Below are positions 1 through 8,000 of a DNA stretch of 9,877 bases, one piece after another (the stretch's first letter is position 1; each line of letters starts with the position of its first letter). Made by a program: the position numbers and the translations under genes. The notes beneath the pieces are model-generated. The model was not told the DNA's origin and made no database searches. It worked only from the letters and a program-made list of their open reading frames with translations. This stretch comes from Candidatus Omnitrophica bacterium CG02_land_8_20_14_3_00__42_8 (GTDB lineage Bacteria; Omnitrophota; Gorgyraeia; Gorgyraeales; Gorgyraeaceae). The DNA lies in NCBI GenBank assembly GCA_002780805.1, contig PEUD01000009.1, forward strand, positions 3,449-13,325, in the 5' to 3' direction.

Positions 1-1
1 C

Positions 2-769
2 TTAGAAGATGCGGATTATCTTTATATGCTTCATTTGATGAAAGAAATTCTATGCAAGTTTAAGTGCAAGGTGCTAAGCTTTGCTCTTATGCCAAATCAT
101 ATTCACTTGTTATTGAAATTTCTTGAATCAAATATGCCATATGCGATGAAGGCATTGTTGCAGAGATATGCGGGATATTTTAATAAAAAGTATCAAAGGA
201 GAGGCCATGTGTTCTCCGGAGCTTACAGGTCTGCGTTATGTTTTGATGATAGATATCTTCTTGCGGCGTCATTATATACGCATATAAACCCTGTAAAAAA
301 AGGCTTGGTTGAAAATTCTATTGATTATAGATGGTCCTCGGCTGCATTATTTTTAAACAAGGTAGAAAAAGAGACATTTGTAGATTATAAATTTATACTT
401 GGGATGCTGGATGATGACATATGGCATGCCAAGATGAAATATAGAGATTTGTTAAAAGAATTTGATGTTGGCAGAATAAGTAGTGTATTTGAAAAACCTG
501 ATGCCCTGGATGTGATGGCAAAGATGTTAAGAGAAAGGAATAAAGAATGGTGCGTAGAGTGCAGTTTTCCAAGTGATTGTGATATTGAAAAACAAATAGC
601 ACAATTAAATAAAAGAGGCAGGCTTACTAATCCTCAAGAGATTAAGGCAAGGATGTTTTTGATAGAACAATTGAAATCAAGGGGTTTTAATATTTCTGAA
701 ATTGCAGAAAAGTTAAATTTGACCCGCCAGGCCATTTATAAGCTTCAGTCTAACTATACTCGTAGTTGA
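2..769 (+). CDS. REP-associated tyrosine transposase (RAYT, Y1_Tnp / IS200-like), 5' end outside window
   Basis: A single-strand DNA transposase of the HUH Y1 type, related to IS200/IS605 TnpA, which cuts and joins DNA at hairpins through a phosphotyrosine link. The frame is open back to the left edge, with Leu-Glu-Asp-Ala-Asp-Tyr-Leu-Tyr before the first Met at 26. Family members normally have about 25-35 residues ahead of the HUH strand, so the true start probably lies upstream. Counting from Met26, the HUH motif is PNHIHLLL (His25, His27). The catalytic Tyr is most likely Tyr84 in LYTHINPVKKGLV, the family's Y-x-x-NPV signature. A long C-terminal part ends in a helix-turn-helix (RGFNISEIAEKLNLTRQAIYK, about residues 219-239), as in RAYTs with an added DNA-binding domain. 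The TGA stop (767-769) lies inside a GTAG-bounded palindrome, the type of DNA these enzymes recognise. All key residues are present, so it may be active. RAYTs are usually single-copy domesticated genes, unlike ordinary insertion sequences. Confidence 0.92.
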   Translation, partial: LEDADYLYMLHLMKEILCKFKCKVLSFALMPNHIHLLLKFLESNMPYAMKALLQRYAGYFNKKYQRRGHVFSGAYRSALCFDDRYLLAASLYTHINPVKKGLVENSIDYRWSSAALFLNKVEKETFVDYKFILGMLDDDIWHAKMKYRDLLKEFDVGRISSVFEKPDALDVMAKMLRERNKEWCVECSFPSDCDIEKQIAQLNKRGRLTNPQEIKARMFLIEQLKSRGFNISEIAEKLNLTRQAIYKLQSNYTRS

Positions 770-798
770 CACTCTGACAATGTCAGAGTGTCAACTAC
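762..798. repeat. Perfect 37-base REP-like palindrome with GTAG termini, overlapping the RAYT stop
   Basis: The left arm 762-779 (GTAGTTGACACTCTGACA) is followed by a single A at 780 and an exactly complementary right arm 781-798. GTAG stands at the 5' end of both strands; this is the tetranucleotide found 5' of the hairpin in REP elements bound by RAYT proteins. The last codons and the stop of the transposase gene are read from the left arm. No T-run follows, so it does not look like an intrinsic terminator. It is probably the terminal REP or the recognition hairpin of the adjacent transposase. The palindrome is seen directly; the link to the enzyme is inference. Confidence 0.85.
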
Positions 799-888
799 AG
801 AAGTGTAACCTTAGATGCTATTCACGTCATGTTTTTAATGTTTTATACTACTATGTCTAATAGGCATAATAATGTGACTCTATTTTTC

Positions 889-917
889 TTCACACTGTTA
901 CTCCACCTATTTATAAT
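889..917 (+). promoter_or_regulatory. Predicted sigma70-type promoter of the XRE regulator gene
   Basis: The -35 box TTCACA (889-894, 5 of 6 consensus bases) is separated by exactly 17 bases from a consensus -10 box TATAAT (912-917). A transcript would start near 924, leaving a leader of only about 7 bases before ATG 931. The AAAGG at 919-923 would then lie at or just before the transcript start, so either translation is nearly leaderless or another promoter is used. Confidence 0.5.
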
Positions 918-930
918 GAAAGGCAATTTT

Positions 931-1281
931 ATGAGTATAGCCAAAGTTAGCAGTATTTTAGCCAGCAGGATTAGGACTATTCGTAATTCTAAAGGATGGA
1001 CGCAATCTAGACTGGCATTAGAAATTAATGTGAACCCTGCCTATGTAAGCAGAATAGAAAGCTGCAAGAAAATTCCTACCGTATATATGATTTCCCGCAT
1101 AGCAGAGGCCTTTGAGGTAGAAGAATATGAACTTTTATTAGACGACGCAAAATTAGCATCGCCTGATTACAAGAAAAATAAAATAATAAATATCCTTAAA
1201 GAATCCAGCCCTTCTAATATAAATATTTATTTTCCATTAATTAGCGCATTGCACAAAGACCGCAAAAGAAAAAGAAAATAA
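931..1281 (+). CDS. Small Cro/C1-type (XRE family) HTH transcriptional regulator
   Basis: A 116-residue DNA-binding protein. Residues about 11-70 form a complete Cro/C1 five-helix domain: ASRIRTIRNSKGWTQSRLA (helices 1-2), NVNPAYVSRIESCKKIP (recognition helix and following turn), and YMISRIAEAFEVEEYELL (helices 4-5). A short variable tail ends in a strongly basic KDRKRKRK. There is no sensor, peptidase or ligand-binding domain, so it is probably a simple repressor or activator. The frame extends back to an ATG at 829, but that adds a hydrophobic stretch untypical of the family and includes the promoter. ATG 931 is preferred because AAAGG lies 7 bases ahead of it and the HTH begins at the usual distance; ATG 916 is a second possibility. 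Its targets are unknown. The nearest candidates are its own promoter and the lipoprotein gene starting 28 bases downstream. Confidence 0.85.
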   Translation: MSIAKVSSILASRIRTIRNSKGWTQSRLALEINVNPAYVSRIESCKKIPTVYMISRIAEAFEVEEYELLLDDAKLASPDYKKNKIINILKESSPSNINIYFPLISALHKDRKRKRK

Positions 1282-1309
1282 AAATAAAATAAGCTTAACT
1301 CGAGAACTT

Positions 1310-1903
1310 ATGCTGAAATTTGCGCTCAGACTAATTATTTTTGGCGTAGTTATGGGAGGGTGCGCTGGCCAGCAGGCTGATTATACCAAGAAGGATATTG
1401 TAAAGATTGCGGATTTTGAACTCTCGCCTGACCAGGAAAAAATCGTTTTTTCAGCTATCACCCCCACAGGGAATCTGGATATCTGGGTGGTAGATATAGA
1501 CGGAAAAAACCTCAGAAAACTTACCTTTCAGGACCGTTCGCCTACAAATCATATAGCCAAATTTTTCAAAAAACTACACTGGGCAAACTATTTTGAGATA
1601 GACATGCATTCCCCGAGATGGACTGATAAGGGGCGCATTGCGTTTTGTCAGGAATTGACCAAGTATGAAATGTGGGGGCCTCGCACAGTAAGCAAAAGAT
1701 TCAAGACGATTAAACCGGATGGGACAGATAAAAAACCGCAGGCCGACATAGATAAAATTATAAAAAAAGAGCAATCCAGCCATATAAATAAATTCCAATC
1801 TCAAGGCCGGTCGGAAAAGCATAGATTAAAAATCCTTCTAAAGAATGATAACCTCTGGATTCTAAAAGACGGAGAAGTTACTCCTAAAAGATTAATTCTA
1901 TAG
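1310..1903 (+). CDS. Short putative lipoprotein with TolB/PD40-like beta-propeller repeats
   Basis: A 197-residue exported protein. The N-terminus MLKFALRLIIFGVVMGGCAG has basic residues, a hydrophobic core and Cys18 after Met-Gly-Gly. This is an imperfect lipobox, since the -3 residue is Met where Leu, Val or Ile is usual. A clear PD40-type blade follows at about 36-72: FELSPDQEKIVFSA, then LDIWVVDIDGKNLRKLT. A second blade runs from SPRWTDKGRIAFCQE to IKPDGTDKKP (about 101-143), and a possible third strand pair from ILLKNDNLWILKDGEVTPKRL (about 175-195). TolB-type propellers have six or more blades, so this is too short to close a ring alone. It may pair with another protein, be a reduced family member, or be a remnant. 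The start has only a weak GAG (1302-1304) as ribosome binding site. The gene lies 28 bases after the regulator gene and 100 bases before the giant hydrolase gene; whether they are co-transcribed is unclear. Function unknown. Confidence 0.75.
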   Translation: MLKFALRLIIFGVVMGGCAGQQADYTKKDIVKIADFELSPDQEKIVFSAITPTGNLDIWVVDIDGKNLRKLTFQDRSPTNHIAKFFKKLHWANYFEIDMHSPRWTDKGRIAFCQELTKYEMWGPRTVSKRFKTIKPDGTDKKPQADIDKIIKKEQSSHINKFQSQGRSEKHRLKILLKNDNLWILKDGEVTPKRLIL

Positions 1904-1920
1904 TATAGGGATTTCTTTGG

Positions 1921-1974
1921 GCAGAGCAAGCTCTGCGGCTACATTTCGAATTGTAGCTGCAAAGCTTGCTTTGT
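1921..1974. repeat. REPIN/BIME-like pair of inverted GTAG-hairpin units
   Basis: Two REP-like units stand back to back in the gap between genes. On the + strand, GTAG (1953-1956), CT, then the hairpin GCAAAGC-TT-GCTTTGT (1959-1974). On the - strand, GTAG (complement of 1939-1942), CC, then the hairpin GCAGAGC-TT-GCTCTGC (complement of 1921-1936). The two 22-base units match at 18 positions. Two of the four differences are a compensatory G-C to A-T exchange within the stem, and a third turns a G-C pair into a G-T wobble. A 10-base centre with TTCGAA (1945-1950) separates them, so the whole can also fold as one long hairpin. No T-run follows either stem. Structure and covariation are seen; assignment to the RAYT/REP system is inference. 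Confidence 0.75.
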
Positions 1975-1993
1975 TTAGGCTGATAAGCGATGG

Positions 1994-1998
1994 GGAGG
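1994..1998 (+). promoter_or_regulatory. Strong ribosome binding site of the giant hydrolase gene
   Basis: GGAGG within GGGGAGG (1992-1998) sits 5 bases before ATG 2004. It decides the start, together with the signal peptide that begins at this Met. The frame is also open further upstream, but those codons run through the REP-like element. No convincing promoter was found in the 100-base gap. Confidence 0.8.
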
Positions 1999-2003
1999 TC
2001 TTT

Positions 2004-5000
2004 ATGAAATGGGTGGTTATTTGTTTAGCATTGTGCCTATTTTTTGCGAATAATGTTTTTGCGCTTGATGAGTTTGATGAGGCCTTTTCTGTTGATAGCA
2101 CCAAAGGCGCAAAAATAAATTATTATTGTTATGAAAGCACTGCAGATAGCGTTAAAGAAAGGCCGATATTATTAGTGCATGGGTTTAATTCAAACGGGGA
2201 TATATGGAGACAGCAAAAGAATAATTATGTCAAGAAACTGCAGGATAGCGGTTATGATGTGATAGTTGTTGATATGCGTGGGAATGCTGTGGATACAGAC
2301 GGGGACAGTAAGATTGACGCGCCTATTGTCGGGAATTCATGGGGTTATGGAGTAAGGGATTTAGGCGATGACGTAGGCATGGCATTGGAAAAAGGGATGG
2401 GATATCTGAATAAGAACCTCCCGGGCCGTAATTATAATAAAGCAGATGTCATCACTCATTCTACGGGCGCTCTTGCGGTGACGGCATATTCGCGTTCGAT
2501 CGGTTTAGTTCCTTATAGGGATAATATAGGAACAATAATAGAACTTGCTCCGCCAAACAACGGTTCAACCAGCCTGGTCGCCAATATGAAAAATATTCTG
2601 GGCGTAATTCCCTCGGTTTTTACCCAAAGCGTAACCGCTTATCAATATGCCCTGGAAATAGCTGAGAATAAAATCTGGATCCCGGGCAGCCGCATGGAAT
2701 CCGAAAACCTGAGGAAAGAACTATCGCCTGACAGTATGTTCTTAAAAAGCATACAGGATCTAGGGCCTGATAAACGGATAAAGACATTTATAGCTATAGG
2801 CAGCGAAGATTGGGTGGTGGGCGATTGGAGCCCCGTAATAGGAAAAAGAGATGATATCGGTTATGAATATTTCCTGGGCCTGGACCATTTTAATTTCTGC
2901 AGCAGCGAAACAGTCCTGACAGCCATACTGAATAAATTAGAAAAAGGCGATAGCAGCAATTTTTTCAACAGGTTTAAACCTTATAAAAATAAACAGTTGG
3001 CATTTTTGTCAGGCCCCGGCATAGACCATCCTGATGACACGTTTGACGCCGTAGATTTTGCAAAAGGCGTAGACATAAGCCCGATTGAACTTTTTGATTT
3101 ATACTTGAGAATCGCGGTCAAAAAGAACAAGGCGTATTTGTTGAAATACTGGGAGATGGTGTCTGTTTTTGAAGATGCTCAATCAGAAATTTCAACGGGT
3201 AATAACGTTGACAGCGTTATTGATAAATGGGACGAAACGCTGGGCCAGAAAAATAAGCTTCTCCATGAATATTATATGTATGCGTCGAGAGAATACCTGG
3301 AGGCCCCGGACATAGCGGTATTGGCGAATGGTTATTATAACGAGATGCGGAAATTAATAATAGAAAAAGTTAGAGAACCTGTGAGGATTATAGACCATAC
3401 TTTTGAACCTTATATACTGGATGAGCAGAAGGTCCTGGTAATTCCGACGGGCGGGCTTTCAGGCCTTTCTCATTCAGCGATATTTAAAAATAAACTCTCG
3501 GAATATGTAAAAAACGGCGGGATTGTTATATGTTTTTCTCAACAGTATGGTTATGATTTTAACGCCCTCCCGGGTGAAAAATTAAATGCGTACGGCTGGC
3601 AGGAGGATGCGTCATGCCGCGCAAAAGCCGCTTATATTGAATCGTCCCATCAGATTTTCAGCTCGCAGAATGAATTGTACCCTGATGTGAAACTGGACGG
3701 ATATTTTACGAATTATCCGGATGGCGCCAATGTTTTACTCAGGAGGTCAAAAAATCAAATGCCCGCGATGCTTATGTATAATTTCGGAAAGGGCATCGTC
3801 ATAGCCGCGTCTATTTATTCAGACTGGGGTTATTTAAATGGCCAGGCAAGTTCTTCGGAGATTTTGCTTGTGAGAGATATCTTGAGATGGGCAATTGCCG
3901 GCAAGGACCTGCCTGAATATAAAACCGGAGAAGCCTTTGAGTGCCCGATCCAGACAAACAGGGATTTTAGCAGGATAGAAATGATTTTAAAGTCGCCGGA
4001 AGGCGAAATTTTAGAGAAAAATATTTCAAGCGAGGCAGTGTATAAATTAGGCCTGGCCCTGGAAAAAACCGGGATTTATTCCGTGGACTATGTTCTTTAC
4101 GACGCTGATTCTAAAGTTATCCAGCCTCAGTCGGAAGGAATCTACTTTTCTTTCAGCCGGCCTCTGCCGGGCATTCTGCAAAACCCTGACTTTACCTTTG
4201 ACATAACAACCGACAGTGAAAATTATATTTCAGGCAGTGAAGCCGCGTTTACATTCCACATAAGAAATAATACCGATAGAGATGAGACGATAAGATACAA
4301 GGCAAACCTCCCCCATCATAAAATAGAATTTAATGATGTAGCCGCGGTTCCGGCAAACAGCGAAATTTCATTTAATAAAAAAATAACCGCCGGCTTGACA
4401 GACCTATTGAGCTCTTATTTCTATTCCTCGGAGAATGTTTTTATAGGTAAAGCCGAGAGGGGCATAAATGTCTTTGAGCCGGGTGTAGAAATAACAGTAA
4501 GTGCTGATAAAGAACAATATCTGCCGGGCGAGACTGTATCGCTGAATATAAACCTGAAAAATAAAACCAGCGTCGGCCTTAATTGTTCGGCTGTCCTGGA
4601 CATAACTGATTCGGATAATAATCAAATTTATTATAACTCCATGGAAATCAGATTGGCTGAGCTTGGCCCCGGGTCTTGGCTTCAGAGTTTTACAATACCT
4701 GAGGATGTTTCAAAAGGGATATGCGGGGTTAAGCTCAGGGCGTTTTCAAATTCCAGGCTTATCGGGTTTAAAGGCGTGTCCTTTGAAGTGCCAAAACCTT
4801 TAATTTATGTAAAAGAGGATATCCCTGCCGCATTAGTAGCCGGCATGGAGAATGAAATAAAATTCTATTTAGAAAATTCCCTGGACATGGTTTCAATGCC
4901 AGGGGTTTTTTCATTAAAGCTTGTTTCTCCTGGAGACACTGTAGTCTGGCAGGAAAATAAAAATTTTGAAAGCATTGCCCCGCATAAAAAAGAACCTTTT

Positions 5001-8000
5001 AGTTTTATGGCAGATATTCCGGATAGCATTATCATAGGCGATTATAAATTAGTATATACCCTTTTATATGCCGGCGAAGAAAAAGAGGCTGTTATAGACT
5101 TACCATTCAAACCTTATATTATCTTTGACGCCGCTAAAACTAGTTTTAAAGCAAATGAGGAATTAAAAGGTACTATCACAATCGTAAATGACAGCCTGTT
5201 CGAGATAGAAAAAGACATCTCCACGGGTATAGATGGATTTAATTATAGCGCCGCAGTATCTTTGAATATAAAGGCCAATGCTAAAACAAAACTCCCTATT
5301 TCAATAAGTATACCGCAAGATACAAACGTTGGCGCATACCTGTTAAAGATGGGATTTCCTGAAATTAGAGGTTTGGAAAAAGATTGGCAGTTTTTTGTAA
5401 GCAGTTTAAGCCTGAGAATAGTATATTCTGAAAATAGTTTTTATTTGGAAAACATTGGCGCAGTAGACACAGATTACACGTTAAAGGTAGTTTTAAAAGA
5501 CCGTAAAGGAAATGTTTTTAAAGAGTTCAATACGGAAGGCCATATCAGCCGGGATGAAAAGATAGATATAAATTTTGAAATTCCAAAGGGGCTTATAAGC
5601 GGCGAGTATTTAATTAATGCTGAATGCGTTGATAAGACAGCGCTAAAAAAGGTTTATTTTGAAAAGACAATTGAAACGCAGGGCATGGACGCGGATTTAA
5701 TTATAAATATAGGGGATAATTTTGAAAAAAATAAACCTATCTCAGCCAGCGTGAAGATTGATAATAGAGGAGAGAAAATAGAAAAAAGTTCTCTTGATGT
5801 CAGGGTCTTTCCGGCCATGGAAACAGGGGATTTGTGGGGGATAATAAGGGATGATAAGGGGAATATTATAAAAGGCGCTATAATAAATGGTGTGTATTCT
5901 AATGAAGACGGCAAATATATACTTGACGGCCTTTCTATAGCCCAATATGCCATTAATATAAAATCCCCAGGCTTTGACATTTTTTCAAAAAATATCGAGA
6001 TTCTTCCAGGAAGCAATAATCTGAATATAGATTTAACACCATCAAAATACGGGGATCTGTCTGGTGTTATTGAAAATTCAATAGGCGCAGCCATTACGCT
6101 GGAGCCTGTGAGCGTAGCCGGTTCAGACGCGTCAATCAGATTCGCCGTAACTTCAGGCGGCAGCCTGTTTAAATTTAGATATCTCCCTGTTGGAAACTAT
6201 CTTTTGACTGTTTCGCCGGGCGATATATCAAAGAATATACAAATAAATGAAGGCGAAAATGTTTTTAATGATACAATAGGCCCGGCTATTTATCAGGCAA
6301 TTCAGGAGATAGAGCCCAATAACGCTTTTGCGGATGCGAACGAGATAAATTTAGATTCAAGAATACACGGCAAGATCTATAATGCCGGAGATGAAGACTT
6401 TTTTAAATTCAATATCACTGAAAAGGGTATCCTGTATATAAAAATGTATGAGGTGCCGCAGGGCCTGAGGCCTTCCATAAAGATATATGACCCCTCTATC
6501 CCGGGCAGGATAGTGTCGCAAAAAGGCGGCTCCGCTAACGAACAAATAATTCTTGAAACAGAATTCGATAAGCCCGGCCTGTATTATCTTTTAGTGAGGG
6601 ATTGGTACGGAAATATTTCCTCGCTCGATAGCTACTCCATGAATTTTAATTTTATAAAGAACCAGGACGAATATGAGCCCAATGAAACAAAAGAGGCGGC
6701 AAGGGTTATTGATTTTGGCAAAAATTACTTTGCCACAATCGCGGCAAAAGCAGATTCTGATTTTTATAAATTATCCATACCGGACGCAGGCAAAATAACG
6801 GTTTATTTAAAAGACATGCCGGTCAATATAAGGCCTTACATGAAACTTTATAGAGACTCTGGCCAGAACATTGACATAAAAGGCGGCGCGGCCGGAGAGG
6901 ATGTTATAATGGAATTTGAAACCGCTAACCCGTCTAATTATTATATTCAGGTCTATGACAGGTATAATAGTGAGAGCTCTTTTTTAAGATATATTCTTCT
7001 CGCAGTGTATGCGCCTAAAAATATATATACTGCCAGCGGTTTTACAAATTTTCGGAAGGACGAGGAAATTCCTATTATAAAAGATGAATTGGTGATTAAT
7101 TTTGATTGTCCAGCCATCGCTGAAAACGGGAAATATTATATAGAAGCGGTTTTAAAATCTTCAATTTCGCAGGAGATAGCAAGGCTCACAAAGGCTTTTT
7201 ATATATCAGATAGCGGTATCTTAGTGGAAGTCCCTGGAAACCCTCAGCTTTATGAGGATGTTTCAGCGCCTGAATCTGTGGGTAAGGAAGCCTTTCAGAT
7301 AATAGTCCGTATAGAAAATAAAAGCATGGCCTCAAGCGGGCAATGCAAAATAATTCTGTTAAAGGATAATGTGAAGGTGGACGAAAAAGAGGCAGTTATA
7401 AAACCTGCATCTATAAAATCTATCCTGTTTACCCAGAATATAAGGAGCGGCACAGAATTTAAAGTTGTTTTTGAAGGCGATATTAATAAAGAAATACCTA
7501 AGGCTATAAAATTTGGAGAAAAGATTGACATAGCTTTTCCTGATGAGCTTACTTATCCGGAAGGCAATATCAGCGTACCTGTTAAATTTATAAATCAAGG
7601 AGAACTGGACGCAAAATTTGATTTTACCTATAAAATCAATGAAGGCCCGGAAAATACAAAAAATTATTTCATACCAAAGGCCTGTTTTTATGAAGACAGC
7701 CTCAACTTTAGTTTAGCTCCAGGCGCCCATCATCTAATTTATTCATCTGATTATTCAACAGGAGATAAGATTATTAATGTCATAGCTAATGCGCCGGAAA
7801 TAAAACAAGCTGATATCAAGGTTTCTTATTTGGAAGCCGAGGGGCTCAGTTTTAGCGCGGGTGATAAAGCTAAATTTAGATTCAAGGCTGTAAATGAAGG
7901 CAATGCCAAAGGCCCATATGATATAAATTTTAAATTCCAGGATCTGCTCAATGAAACAAAATCAGAATTTTTAGAACCTGGCAAGGATGAAGATATAACG

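Noticed and set aside
829..930. N-terminal extension of the XRE regulator from ATG 829
   Set aside because: The added residues are hydrophobic and unlike the family, the stretch contains the predicted promoter, and a better-placed AAAGG supports ATG 931.
1291..1306. AAGCTT and CTCGAG close together, resembling a cloning-site remnant
   Set aside because: Two common six-base words in an AT-rich gap, with no other vector-like sequence; chance is sufficient.
1921..1974. Intrinsic terminator for the lipoprotein gene
   Set aside because: Neither stem is followed by a run of T, and the GTAG tetranucleotides with inverted symmetry fit a REP pair better.
1898..2104. Minus-strand frame of 68 codons over the gap before the giant gene
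   Set aside because: It runs through the REP-like hairpins and the ribosome binding site and signal-peptide codons of the giant gene, and shows no domain or ribosome binding site.
4197..5690. Alpha-2-macroglobulin-type protease inhibitor, suggested by MG-like modules with YLPGE
   Set aside because: No thioester motif (CxEQ) or thioester-domain pattern was seen in the frame; the modules are better called generic beta-sandwich stalk units.
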